Origin: Ornithinimicrobium sufpigmenti
GTDB taxonomy: Bacteria > Actinomycetota > Actinomycetes > Actinomycetales > Dermatophilaceae
Direction: 5' to 3'
DNA: 64,000 nucleotides
Assembly (NCBI RefSeq): GCF_004322775.1
Contig: NZ_CP036403.1
Location: forward strand, 124,001-188,000
Shown: one piece after another, positions 7,057-15,859 of the stretch
Layout of the letters: each line of letters starts with the position of its first letter
Position numbering within the stretch: position 1 is the first letter of the stretch
Made by a program: the position numbers and the translations under genes
Notes under the pieces: model-generated
Databases searched by the model: none
What the model saw: the letters and a program-made list of their open reading frames with translations, nothing else
Told to the model about the DNA's origin: nothing

Positions 7057-8262
7057 GTGCACGTCGTCGTCATCGCGCACACGCGGCACCCGATCAGCCA
7101 GCCCTTCGCCGGCGGCCTGGAGTCGCTGACCTGGCACCTGGTCCACGGCCTCGTCGCCCGGGGCCACCGGGTCAGCGTCTTCGCGGCGAGGGGCTCGGAG
7201 CCGATCCCCGGCGTGGAGCACCTGTGGCCCGACCAGCTGCAGCTGTCGCCGGCCGCCCGGCAGGACGTCTCGATGCCCGAGGCGGGCTGGATGCAGCGGC
7301 ACCACTCCTACCTGAGCCTCATGCTCGCCCTCGCCGCACGGCACGACGTCGACATCGTCAACAACCACTCCCTGCACTACCTGCCGACCGCGATGGCCCC
7401 CACCCTGCCCGTCCCCACCGTGCTGACGCTGCATACCCCTCCCACGCCGTGGCTGGAGTCGGCGCTGGTCAGCGCCCGCGCCGTGCCCGGCCCGCCGGTG
7501 CACGCCAGTGCGGTGAGCCGCCATACCGCTCGCGCCTGGTCCCACCTGCTGCCTGCCCAGGTGGTCGCCAACGGCGTCGACACGCGGACGTGGCAGCCCG
7601 GCCCGGGTGGGCAGCGGCTGGTCTGGTCGGGCCGGATCGTGCCCGAGAAGGCCCCACATCTGGCGGTGCGGATCGCCCGCGCCGCGGGGATGCCCCTCGT
7701 GCTGGCCGGTCCCGTCTCCGACGAGGAGTACTTCCGCGAGGTGGTCCAGCCGCTGTGCGGGCCGGAGGTGGAGTATGCCGGGCACCTGCGAGCCCCGGAC
7801 CTCGCCGAGCTCGTGGGGACGAGCGCGGCAGCGCTGGTGACGCCGGCCTGGGACGAGCCCTACGGGCTGGTGGCTGCCGAGGCGCTCGCCTGCGGCACGC
7901 CCGTCCTCGCGCTGGCCCGGGGCGGCCTGCCCGAGGTCGTGGGGCCGGACGTCGGCCGGCTCGTGCCCGTGCCGGACGGCTCGCTGGCCGAGGAGGAGGT
8001 CGCCGCCCAGATCGTGGCCCACGGTGCCGCGGTGCTGCCGGAGGTGCTGGCGCTCTCCCGGGAGGACTGCCGCCGGTATGCCGTCACCCACCACTCGGTG
8101 GACCGGATGGTCGACGACTACGTGCGGTTGTACGAGCAGATCATCGCCGACGGGACGGGGGAGGCCGCCGGGGCGGCGCAGACAGCCGGGACGGCGGGCA
8201 CAGACCGTCGCGGCGTGTCGCTCGTGGGTCGGCGGCCCATCCCGGCGCAGGGGGTCCGATGA
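7057..8262 (+). CDS. GT4-family glycosyltransferase
   Basis: The protein has 401 residues with the GT-B fold. The N-terminal acceptor domain includes AGGLESLTWHLVHGL. The C-terminal donor domain has the E-x7-E motif in EPYGLVAAEALACGTPV. The frame is open upstream, but the GTG at 7057 is chosen because it follows AGGAGGGG by 6 bp and starts the first beta strand (HVVVIAH). It is the first gene of a run of six tightly coupled glycan genes, and its last bases overlap the next start (ATGA). Donor sugar and acceptor are unknown. Confidence 0.88.
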   Translation: MHVVVIAHTRHPISQPFAGGLESLTWHLVHGLVARGHRVSVFAARGSEPIPGVEHLWPDQLQLSPAARQDVSMPEAGWMQRHHSYLSLMLALAARHDVDIVNNHSLHYLPTAMAPTLPVPTVLTLHTPPTPWLESALVSARAVPGPPVHASAVSRHTARAWSHLLPAQVVANGVDTRTWQPGPGGQRLVWSGRIVPEKAPHLAVRIARAAGMPLVLAGPVSDEEYFREVVQPLCGPEVEYAGHLRAPDLAELVGTSAAALVTPAWDEPYGLVAAEALACGTPVLALARGGLPEVVGPDVGRLVPVPDGSLAEEEVAAQIVAHGAAVLPEVLALSREDCRRYAVTHHSVDRMVDDYVRLYEQIIADGTGEAAGAAQTAGTAGTDRRGVSLVGRRPIPAQGVR

Positions 8263-9365
8263 GGATCGCCTACTACGTGCACCACCAGGGTCAGGGCCAC
8301 CGGCGACGAGCCACCGCCGTGGCCCGGGCGCTGACGCTGCCGGTGACCGGGCTCGGCAGCGGGCCCGCGCCGGAGGGCTGGCCCGGGGACTGGGTGGAGC
8401 TGGCCCGCGACGACGACCCTGCCGTCGAGGATCCCGCGCTCGCTGACGTCTCTGCCGGCGAGACCCTGCACTGGGTCCCCCGGCATCACCCCGGGCTCCT
8501 GCAGCGGCAGTGGCAGATCGTGGACCGGCTCGCGCGCGAGCGGCCCGCGCTGCTCGTGGTCGACGTGTCCGTCGAGGTCGCGCTCCTGGCGCGGTTGTGC
8601 GGCATCCCGGTCGTCGTCGGGGCCATGCCGGGGGACCGTACGGACAGCGTGCACGCCCTGGCCTACGACGCCGCGGAGGCGCTCCTGGCCCCGTGGCCCT
8701 ACGCCGCTCACCCCGACACCGGCTGGCACGCGGACTGGTGGGAGAAGACCTGGCACGTGGGCGGGATCAGCGCCCTGGCCTCGCTCACCGGGCGACCGGC
8801 AGCACCATCCAGGGAGGTGGGAGCCGCTGGCGACTCTGGGGCGACGGGGACGGACCGGCGCTCGGCAGCGGGTCATGCCGACCGGGGCGACCGCCGGGTG
8901 CTGGTGCTGTGGGGGCAGGGTGGTGACCCGCTGTCGCCGGACGACATCGAGCGTGCCCGTGCCACCACTCCCGGCTGGGAGTGGACGGTGTGCGGGGGTG
9001 GCTTCCCCCCCGCCGCCGACCTGCCGGCGGAGCTGGCCGCCGCCGACGTCGTCGTCACGCACGCCGGTCAGGGCAGCGTCGCCGACGTTGCCTGGGCCCG
9101 GCGCCCGGCCGTGGTGCTGGCCCAGCCCCGGCCCTACGAGGAGCAGGACGCGACCGTGCACGCCCTGGACCGTCTCGGGCTGGCCGCGGTCGGGTACGGC
9201 TGGCCGCGGGAGCACCGCTGGCCCGAGCTGCTGGAGCGGGCCCTGGGCCGGGGCGGCGACGGCTGGTCGGTCTGGGGCGCCGACGGGGCCATGCACGCCG
9301 CTGCCCGGCTGGAGGACCTGGCCCGTCGCCTCGGCCCCGCCGACGTGCAGCGGAGAGCCTCGTGA
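8259..9365 (+). CDS. GT28/MurG-like glycosyltransferase
   Basis: The protein has 368 residues. It starts with RIAYYVHHQGQGH, the glycine-rich N-terminal loop of GT-B enzymes of the MurG/GT28 type. Near the C-terminus, VTHAGQGSVADVAWARRPAVVL matches the nucleotide-sugar-binding motif of that class. A low-complexity Ala/Gly/Arg linker at about residues 185-210 separates the two Rossmann-like halves. The ATG overlaps the preceding stop by 4 bp, and its own stop overlaps the next GTG, so the genes are translationally coupled. Confidence 0.75.
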   Translation: MRIAYYVHHQGQGHRRRATAVARALTLPVTGLGSGPAPEGWPGDWVELARDDDPAVEDPALADVSAGETLHWVPRHHPGLLQRQWQIVDRLARERPALLVVDVSVEVALLARLCGIPVVVGAMPGDRTDSVHALAYDAAEALLAPWPYAAHPDTGWHADWWEKTWHVGGISALASLTGRPAAPSREVGAAGDSGATGTDRRSAAGHADRGDRRVLVLWGQGGDPLSPDDIERARATTPGWEWTVCGGGFPPAADLPAELAAADVVVTHAGQGSVADVAWARRPAVVLAQPRPYEEQDATVHALDRLGLAAVGYGWPREHRWPELLERALGRGGDGWSVWGADGAMHAAARLEDLARRLGPADVQRRAS

Positions 9366-10231
9366 CCGACCAGCTGGTCGCCGTCCTCACCATCGCCCAC
9401 GGCCGGCACGACCACCTGCGCGGCCAGATCGCCGGGCTCGCGCAGGGGTCCCGGGTGCCGGACATGCACGTCGTGGCCGCCATGGACGACCCGGGCATCA
9501 CCCGGGTCGCCACCGAGGCCTGGGGGGAGGGGCCCACGCGTCTGACGGTCGTCGACGTGCCGGCGGACCCGTGCGGCCTGCCGTTGGCGGCGGCCCGCAA
9601 CCAGGCGGCGGCCGAGGCCACCGCGCAGGGCGCCGACCAGCTCATCTTCCTCGACGTCGACTGCATCCCCGGTCCCTCGACGGTGGCCGCCTACGCCGAC
9701 GCGCTGGCGGACCTGGCCGAGCGGCGTCCCTCGCCGGCGATGCTCGGCGGTGACGTCGCCTACCTGCCGCCGCTGGCGCCCGGCCAGCGTGACTGGACCG
9801 GGACCCTGGCCCGACTGTCCGAGGCCGGCCAGCACCGGTCGGACCGGGTCCGGCTGGCCCCCGGGGACAGCCGGCCCGAGCCCGACCTCACCCGGTTCTG
9901 GTCCCTGTCCTTCGCGATGACCGTGACCGACTTCTGGGCGACCGGCGGCTTCTGCCCCGACTACGTGGGCTACGGCGGGGAGGACACGGACTTCGCCCAG
10001 GTCGTCGCTGCGCGCGGCGGCAGCCTGACCTGGGTGGGCGGGGCCACGGCCTACCACCAGCACCACCCCTCCCCGTCGCCCCCGTTGAACCAGCTCGAGT
10101 CCGTGGTCCGCAACGCCGGCGTGTTCGCCGACCGCTGGGGCTGGTGGCCGATGGAGGGCTGGCTCGAGGGGTTCCGCGAGCGGGGCCTGGCAGCACCGGA
10201 CGAGAGCGGTCGCTGGCGGGTGACCCCGTGA
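9362..10231 (+). CDS. GT2-family glycosyltransferase
   Basis: The protein has 289 residues. The GT-A core shows LTIAHGRHDHL at the N-terminus, the metal-binding LIFLDVDCIPGP near residue 100 and the late GGFCPDYVGYGGEDTDFA motif of galactosyltransferase-type GT2 enzymes. The start is a GTG that overlaps the previous stop (GTGA). It sits third in the coupled glycan operon. A second GT2 domain with the same GYGGED signature closes the operon, which suggests related acceptor chemistry. Confidence 0.85.
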   Translation: MTDQLVAVLTIAHGRHDHLRGQIAGLAQGSRVPDMHVVAAMDDPGITRVATEAWGEGPTRLTVVDVPADPCGLPLAAARNQAAAEATAQGADQLIFLDVDCIPGPSTVAAYADALADLAERRPSPAMLGGDVAYLPPLAPGQRDWTGTLARLSEAGQHRSDRVRLAPGDSRPEPDLTRFWSLSFAMTVTDFWATGGFCPDYVGYGGEDTDFAQVVAARGGSLTWVGGATAYHQHHPSPSPPLNQLESVVRNAGVFADRWGWWPMEGWLEGFRERGLAAPDESGRWRVTP

Positions 10232-11367
10232 CCCCGCTGCGCGTCCGCCAGGTGCCGGCGGCGCACGCCTACGTGGAGCACCTGCTGCCCGTCGACGACC
10301 CGGGCCGGGAGGTGGTCCACCTGCCCGACCCCCCGGTGCCAGGGGCACCGGCCGGGCAGTGGTGGCCGCACCCGGCCCTGGAGGTGGAGTGGGTGCACAG
10401 GCACGCCTCGGAGCAGGACGTCCTCCACCTGCACTTCGGCACCGAGGGCCGCAGCACCGCTCAGCTCGCCAGGTGGCTGCGGGCGGTGCGTGGGGCGGGC
10501 CTGCCGCTGGTCTACACCGTGCACGACATCGACCACCCGCACCTGGTGGACCAGTCGCGCCACCGCGAGCACCTCGCGCTGCTGGTCGAGGGGGCCGACG
10601 GTCTGCTGACCCTCACCGAGGGCGCCGCCGGGGTCGTCGAACGGGACTTCGGCCGCCGGCCGCTCGTCGTCCCCCACCCGCACGTCGCACCGCTGGACCG
10701 GATCGGCCGGGCGGTGCCCGCCCGTCCCCGTCCCCTGCGGGTGGGGGTGCACCTGAAGAGCCTGCGCACCAACCTTGCGCCGATGCCGCTGCTGCCCGCA
10801 CTCGTCGAGGCGGTCGCGGTGCTGCGTGACGCGGGGACCGCGGTCGAGCTCGAGGTCCGGGCCCACCCGGAGGTGCTGGACCCGGCTGCGGCCCGGCACG
10901 ACCGGCAGGTGGCGGCCTGGTGGCGGCGCCATGCCGCCGCGCCGCCCCCGGGCGTGAGCATGGTGCTCGCGCCCCGTCTCGACGACGAGGGGCTGTGGGA
11001 CTACCTGGCCGGGCTGGACGTCTCGGTGCTGCCGTACGCCTGGGGGACCCACTCCGGCTGGGTGGAGGCCTGTCGCGATCTGGGCACGTGGGCGCTCGCG
11101 CCCGACGTGGGGCACCTGGCGGAGCAGGGTGCGGGCACGGTGCTCATTTGGGATGATCGGGGCATGTCCCTCGATGTCGCGCTGCCCCCACGGCAGCTGA
11201 CCGGTGAGCTCGTCGGCCTGCTCGCGCAGGCCGCGGACAGGCCGCCCCAGGCGTGCACCCGGGACTGGCGGGAGGACCAGCGGCGACAGATCGCCGCGAT
11301 GCACGCGGGGGTGTATGCCGCCGTCGTGGAGGGTGACCGGGTGGACGCGGCGGCGGAACTGGTGTAG
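10228..11367 (+). CDS. Putative GT-B glycosyltransferase
   Basis: The protein has 379 residues. VLHLHFGTEG and VYTVHDIDHPH are typical N-terminal GT4 strand ends, and LDVSVLPYAWGTHSGWVEACRDLGTWALAP resembles the donor-site region, although the usual E-x7-E glutamate pair is reduced. It has no membrane segment. The GTG start overlaps the previous stop. Donor and product cannot be told from sequence. Assignment rests on fold-level motifs and on its place among other transferases. Confidence 0.65.
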   Translation: MTPLRVRQVPAAHAYVEHLLPVDDPGREVVHLPDPPVPGAPAGQWWPHPALEVEWVHRHASEQDVLHLHFGTEGRSTAQLARWLRAVRGAGLPLVYTVHDIDHPHLVDQSRHREHLALLVEGADGLLTLTEGAAGVVERDFGRRPLVVPHPHVAPLDRIGRAVPARPRPLRVGVHLKSLRTNLAPMPLLPALVEAVAVLRDAGTAVELEVRAHPEVLDPAAARHDRQVAAWWRRHAAAPPPGVSMVLAPRLDDEGLWDYLAGLDVSVLPYAWGTHSGWVEACRDLGTWALAPDVGHLAEQGAGTVLIWDDRGMSLDVALPPRQLTGELVGLLAQAADRPPQACTRDWREDQRRQIAAMHAGVYAAVVEGDRVDAAAELV

Positions 11368-11369
11368 CC

Positions 11370-12380
11370 ATGGCCCCCGACCGGCGCATGCGGCACTACG
11401 GCGCGTTCTACGGGCTGGAGCGGCTGCCCGGCCCGCGGTCCGGCAGGGGGAGCACCGGCGCCGCGCGCGGGACCGGCGGCCGCCGCGGGGAAGGACGCAC
11501 CGAGGCACGCACGGACGGGCAGGCGGATGAGCACGCACCGCGGGTCCTGGTCTACGGCAACTGCCAGGCCGAGGCCCTGCGGGTCAGCCTGGACACGGCC
11601 GGCTCGGTGCAGTCGGTCCGGATGCCCCCGGTGCACGAGCTGACCCTGCAGGACCTGCCTCAGCTGGACCGGCTGCTGGCCTGGGCCGACGTCCTGGTGG
11701 CCCAGTCCGTGGGCGAGGGTTACCGCGGCCTGCCCCTGGGGACCGGCCAGGTCGCTGCCCGGCTGCGGCGCGGCGCCCGGGTGGTGCGGGTCCCGAACTA
11801 CTTCTGCACCGCGCTCTACCCCGAGCAGGTGCTGGTCCGCCACGAGGACCCGCGGGTGAGCGACCCACCGCTCGTGCCCTACCACGACGTGCGGCGGCTC
11901 GGGAAGGCCGGCGGCTGGAGCGGACCCGCGGAGGTGCCGGCGACCGCGGTGCGCGCGGGAGCGGAGGCCTCCATCGCCGAGCTGGCCCGCCGGGAGAGCG
12001 AGCAGGGCTCGCTGGTGATCAGCGACGTCGTGCGCAGCAGCGGGGCCGAGGCGGGCTGGACGGTGGACCACCCCGGCAACCCGGTGCTGCTGGCGCTGGC
12101 CCAGCGGGTGCTCGACGAGGTCGGCGCGGGAGGCACGGTCCGCGACCCGGGGCGGATCCTGCTCTCGGAGGTGATGACCCCGCTGCGACCGGAGGTGCTC
12201 GACGCCCTCGACCACGATCCCGCGGCGGAGCGGACCGCCTGGGTCGTCGGGGGCAGGCAGGTCAGCGACGAGGAGGTGGCTGCGGCCCACGAGGAGTTCT
12301 ACGCCGCCCATCCCCGCGTCGTGGAGGTCGGCCTGGAGAAGAAGGGTGCCGTGCTGCGCCGCCTGGGATGGAGGCCGTGA
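11370..12380 (+). CDS. WcbI-like polysaccharide biosynthesis protein
   Basis: The protein has 336 residues. An Arg/Gly-rich N-terminal 45 residues lead into VLVYGNCQAEALRVSL, the GNCQ motif of the WcbI family, which works in capsule assembly in Burkholderia and binds CoA. A later DHPGNPVLLALAQRVL segment also fits the family, where a conserved HP closes the site. It begins 2 bp after the previous stop and overlaps the next gene. In this operon it may modify the glycan made by the neighbouring transferases. Confidence 0.75.
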   Translation: MAPDRRMRHYGAFYGLERLPGPRSGRGSTGAARGTGGRRGEGRTEARTDGQADEHAPRVLVYGNCQAEALRVSLDTAGSVQSVRMPPVHELTLQDLPQLDRLLAWADVLVAQSVGEGYRGLPLGTGQVAARLRRGARVVRVPNYFCTALYPEQVLVRHEDPRVSDPPLVPYHDVRRLGKAGGWSGPAEVPATAVRAGAEASIAELARRESEQGSLVISDVVRSSGAEAGWTVDHPGNPVLLALAQRVLDEVGAGGTVRDPGRILLSEVMTPLRPEVLDALDHDPAAERTAWVVGGRQVSDEEVAAAHEEFYAAHPRVVEVGLEKKGAVLRRLGWRP

Positions 12381-14779
12381 CCGGGCAGGACGACCCGCTG
12401 CTGCACGTGGTGCCGGGGCCGGAGCAGCACGGGGTGACGCGGCACGGGCTGGGGCTGCAGCGGCACCTCGCCGCCGCGCACGGCGGAGGCGTCGAGCTGC
12501 TGCGCTGCGCCCGGTTGGACGAGGTGCGGGACGGGGCCCTGGAGGGTCGGGTCGCCGCGGTGCAGGTGACCGACCGGCTCGTCGCCGGGGACCCGGCCAG
12601 GGCCACGTCCACCTGGCGCCGGCTCGTCGCGGGCGTCGCCCGGCTCACCGTCGTCCTGCACGACCTGCCGCAGCGCTCCGACGGGCGCACTCGCCCGGCC
12701 CGTTCACGCCTGTACGCGCTGCTGGCCGCCTCCGCCGACGAGGTGGTCGTCGCCAGCCGCCACGAGCGGCTGCTGCTCGCCGCCGTCCTGCGCTGGGCCT
12801 GTCCCCGGCAGGCCGAGGCGGTGCTGTCCCGGACCCAGGTGGTGCCGCTTCCCATCGAGCGGGTCGCGGGGCGTGACCGGGCCGGTCATGCCCACGGTGC
12901 CGACCTCGTCCCCGATGACCCTGACGACCCCGACGACCCTGATGACCCCGCCGACCCTGGTGACCCCGCCGACCCTGGTGACGGGGTGCTCACGGTCGTG
13001 ACGCTGGGTTTCGTCTACCCGGGCAAGGGGCTGGAGGAGGTGGTCGACGCGACCGCCCTGGCCGCCCGCGACCCCCGGTTCGCCGGGCGGCGGATCGAGG
13101 TGCGCAACCTCGGCCGGGCCTCGGAGGGGCACGAGGATCTCCTCGAGCAGCTGGAGGCGCGTGCGGCGGCGGCCGGGGTCACCTGGTCCACGAGCGGCTG
13201 GGTGGACGACGCGGACCTGCCCCGGCTCCTCGCCGTCGACGCGGCGACCGTCCCGGTCGCGGCCCACCGGCACGTCTCCGCCTCGGGCTCTGTCGCGACC
13301 TGGCTCGCCGCGGGCCGCCGGCCCCTCGTGCTCAGCTCTCGGTACACCGAGGAGCTGGCGAGCCGGTTGCCCGGAGCCGTCCGGGTCGTCCGACCCACCG
13401 AGCTGGCCCGCGCGATCGCCGACGCCCTCGCCGATGCCCTCACCGATGCTGCCACGACCATGCTCGACGGGACGCCGCTCGGGCCGAGCTGGGCGGAGGC
13501 CGCGGCCGCGCTGCACGAGGTGGCCACCCGGCCGGCCGTGTCGGTGGTCATCCCCTACTACCGGGACCAGCGGATGCTGGACCTGATCCTTGCCCGCCTG
13601 CGGGCGCAGACCGGCGTGGCGGGTGGCCTGGAGGTGGTCGTCGCCGACGACGGCTCCCCGCGGGCACCCGACGTCGGCGCCGGCCCCGGTGTCGACCTCG
13701 ACGAGCACCCCACCCCCGGCGCGATCCGGTCTCTCCGGGTGGTCCGTCAGCACCGCGACGGGTTCCGGGCCGCCGCGGCGCGCAACCTGGGCGCACGGCA
13801 CTCCCGCGGGCGGGTGCTGTGCTTCCTGGACGGTGACACCGTCCCCGAGGACGCCTACGTCGCCGCCCTGCAGCGCGCCTGCCTGCGGGCGCCCACCCTG
13901 GCCGTCGGCCGTCGGCGGCACGCGCACCTGACGGGAGCGTGGCCGCCGGCACCGCAGGACGAGCTGCCGGAGCCGGCCTGGCTGGACGAGGGCTACCGGG
14001 CGAGCGACCACCTGCGCGCCGCGGACGACGGCTCGTTCCGGTTCGTCATCTCCGCGGTGATGGCGCTGTCGCGGTCGGTCTGGGACGCGGCCGGCGGGTT
14101 CGAGGAGCGCCTGACCGGGTACGGAGGGGAGGACTGGGAGCTGGCCTGGCGCTGCTGGCTGGCCGGCGCCGACCTGCGCCACGTGCCCGAGGCCGTCGCC
14201 TGGCACGACGGGCCGGACCTGGCCGGGCGGGCCGAGCAGGTCGCCGCGGTCAAGAACGTCGAGACCCTGCGGCTCTCGCCCCTGCTGCCGCACCCCCTGG
14301 TCCGAGGCCGGGGCTGGACGCACCCCCAGCCAGACGTCGCGGCGGTGGTCCGGTCGAGGGGGTGGACACCGGGCCAGGTCGTCGTGGTCGTCGAGGCACT
14401 GCTGCGGCTCGGCGACGTCGGCGTCTGGGTGGAGCCGTCGTCGCTGCCTGACCAGCTCCTCGATCCGCGCGTGCGCCCCGGTTGCGCGGACGCGACGGTC
14501 CTGGCCCGGGCCCGGGCCACGATCGAGGTGACCCGGCCGGTGGCGGTGACCAGGGTGCCGTGGACGGCATACCCCCTCGACCTGACGGCGACCGTGTCCC
14601 CGCCGAGCTCCCCGCTGGTGGGCTCCGACAGCTCCGGCGTGCGGGTGACGGCCCAGCGGCACCGGGGCCGGGTCGACCTGCACGGGGAGCAGCTGCCACC
14701 GGTCTGGCTCCCACGGGCCTGGGTGGAGCCGGTGCCGCCGGAGGTCATGGTGGAGCGGTGGCGGCAGGACCGGCCGTAG
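12377..14779 (+). CDS. Bifunctional glycosyltransferase, GT4-like plus GT2
   Basis: The protein has 800 residues. The N-terminal half (to about residue 385) is GT-B-like with VVTLGFVYPGKGLEEVVDA. The C-terminal half is a GT2 domain starting at VSVVIPYYRDQR, with CFLDGDTVPE for metal and nucleotide binding and GGFEERLTGYGGEDWELAWR. The GTG at 12377 is chosen over an ATG 9 bp upstream because it overlaps the previous stop like the other genes of the operon. A Pro/Asp repeat linker (about residues 179-203) interrupts the first domain. The last gene of the glycan run; its stop overlaps the next promoter. Confidence 0.85.
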   Translation: MTGQDDPLLHVVPGPEQHGVTRHGLGLQRHLAAAHGGGVELLRCARLDEVRDGALEGRVAAVQVTDRLVAGDPARATSTWRRLVAGVARLTVVLHDLPQRSDGRTRPARSRLYALLAASADEVVVASRHERLLLAAVLRWACPRQAEAVLSRTQVVPLPIERVAGRDRAGHAHGADLVPDDPDDPDDPDDPADPGDPADPGDGVLTVVTLGFVYPGKGLEEVVDATALAARDPRFAGRRIEVRNLGRASEGHEDLLEQLEARAAAAGVTWSTSGWVDDADLPRLLAVDAATVPVAAHRHVSASGSVATWLAAGRRPLVLSSRYTEELASRLPGAVRVVRPTELARAIADALADALTDAATTMLDGTPLGPSWAEAAAALHEVATRPAVSVVIPYYRDQRMLDLILARLRAQTGVAGGLEVVVADDGSPRAPDVGAGPGVDLDEHPTPGAIRSLRVVRQHRDGFRAAAARNLGARHSRGRVLCFLDGDTVPEDAYVAALQRACLRAPTLAVGRRRHAHLTGAWPPAPQDELPEPAWLDEGYRASDHLRAADDGSFRFVISAVMALSRSVWDAAGGFEERLTGYGGEDWELAWRCWLAGADLRHVPEAVAWHDGPDLAGRAEQVAAVKNVETLRLSPLLPHPLVRGRGWTHPQPDVAAVVRSRGWTPGQVVVVVEALLRLGDVGVWVEPSSLPDQLLDPRVRPGCADATVLARARATIEVTRPVAVTRVPWTAYPLDLTATVSPPSSPLVGSDSSGVRVTAQRHRGRVDLHGEQLPPVWLPRAWVEPVPPEVMVERWRQDRP
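12911..12982 (+). repeat. Coding tandem repeat, four 9-bp then two 18-bp units
   Basis: Inside the bifunctional transferase, four codon triplets for Pro-Asp-Asp (12911-12946) are followed by two copies of an 18-bp unit for Pro-Ala-Asp-Pro-Gly-Asp (12947-12982). The period is a multiple of three, so copy-number slippage would keep the frame. Confidence 0.85.
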
Positions 14780-14782
14780 GGT
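14777..14782 (+). promoter_or_regulatory. -10 box (TAGGGT) of the osmoprotectant transporter genes
   Basis: TAGGGT overlaps the TAG stop of the preceding transferase gene and lies 6 bp before the GTG of the ATPase gene, which fits a leaderless transcript. Confidence 0.55.
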
Positions 14783-14788
14783 GAGCCG

Positions 14789-15859
14789 GTGATCCGCTTC
14801 GAGGCAGTGACGAAGCGCTACGGGCCGACGGTCGCCGTGGACGACCTGAGCCTGGAGGTGCGCCGGGGCGAGATCACCTGCTTCGTCGGGCCCTCCGGCT
14901 GCGGCAAGACCACGAGCCTGCGGATGGTCAACCGGATGGTGGAGCCCACGCAGGGTCGCCTCCTCATCGACGACGAGGACATCTCCCGGCGCGACCCGGC
15001 GCAGCTGCGGCGCTCGATCGGCTACGTCATCCAGCACGCGGGTCTCTTCCCGCACCGCACGGTCCTGGCCAACGTCATGACCGTGCCCCGGCTGCTCGGC
15101 TGGGACCGCGCCCGGGCCCGGGCCGCGGCGATGACGGCGATCGAGACGGTGGGGCTCACGGCCGACCAGGCGCGCCGCTACCCCGCCCAGCTCTCCGGCG
15201 GCCAGCAGCAGCGGGTCGGCGTGGCCCGTGCGCTCGCCAGCGGCCCGGAGGTCGTGCTCATGGACGAGCCGTTCAGCGCGGTGGACCCGGTCGTGCGGGC
15301 CGACCTGCAGGAGGAGGTGCGCCGGCTGCAGCGCGAGCTGGGCATCACCATCCTGCTCGTGACGCACGACATCGACGAGGCCCTGCTGCTGGGTGACCAG
15401 GTCGCCGTGCTGCGCCAGGGCGGGCGGCTGGCCCAGCTCGCCAGCCCGGCGGAGCTGCTGGCCCACCCCGCCGACGACTTCGTCGCGGGCTTCGTCGGCA
15501 AGGACCGGGGGTACCGCGCGCTGGGCTTCACCCGGGTGCCGGTCGCGCCCCGGCCGGTCGACACGGTGCGGCTGGGGTCCAGCGTGCACGCAGGTGCCGG
15601 CTGGGTGCTGGTCGTGGACGCGGAGGGTATGCCGCTGGGCTGGGTGGAGGCCACCGGCTGGGGCGGTCCCGTGCGGGAGGAGCGGCTGCAGCGGTTCGGC
15701 AACGTCGCGCGGGTGGGGGACAGCGCCCGGCTGCTCCTGGACGCAGCCCTGTCCTCCCCCAGCGGTCAGGGCGTGGTCGTCGACGCACAGGGACGCCTGG
15801 CCGGCGTGGTCGGTGCCGACGACGTCCTCGCCGCCCTGGACAGGGACGCGCGGCGGTGA
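14789..15859 (+). CDS. opuCA: Osmoprotectant (glycine betaine/choline) ABC transporter ATP-binding protein
   Basis: The protein has 356 residues. The ATPase shows Walker A GPSGCGKTT (34-42), signature LSGGQQQR, Walker B VVLMDEPF and the switch His in LLVTHD. The C-terminal 110 residues (GWVLVVDAEG, GQGVVVDAQGRLAGVVGADDV) are two degenerate CBS-type repeats as found in OpuCA/ProV, where they sense ionic strength or nucleotides. It powers the two permeases that follow with GTGA/ATGA overlaps. The substrate class is inferred from family and gene order. Confidence 0.9.
   Translation: MIRFEAVTKRYGPTVAVDDLSLEVRRGEITCFVGPSGCGKTTSLRMVNRMVEPTQGRLLIDDEDISRRDPAQLRRSIGYVIQHAGLFPHRTVLANVMTVPRLLGWDRARARAAAMTAIETVGLTADQARRYPAQLSGGQQQRVGVARALASGPEVVLMDEPFSAVDPVVRADLQEEVRRLQRELGITILLVTHDIDEALLLGDQVAVLRQGGRLAQLASPAELLAHPADDFVAGFVGKDRGYRALGFTRVPVAPRPVDTVRLGSSVHAGAGWVLVVDAEGMPLGWVEATGWGGPVREERLQRFGNVARVGDSARLLLDAALSSPSGQGVVVDAQGRLAGVVGADDVLAALDRDARR

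Noticed and set aside
6183..9365. Very long plus-strand frame through the LuxR and glycosyltransferase region
   Set aside because: Its first two thirds are out of frame with real genes and Arg/Gly-rich. Only the last third (from 8259) is a real gene.
12907..12985. Repeat tract considered as a CRISPR-like or recombination site
   Set aside because: Units are contiguous, coding and in frame; there are no spacers.
12704..15589. 961-codon open frame on the minus strand
   Set aside because: It is antisense to the GT4-GT2 fusion and opuCA genes, is Arg/Pro/Gly/His-rich with no domain motif, and the plus-strand genes have clear catalytic motifs. It is an effect of high GC.
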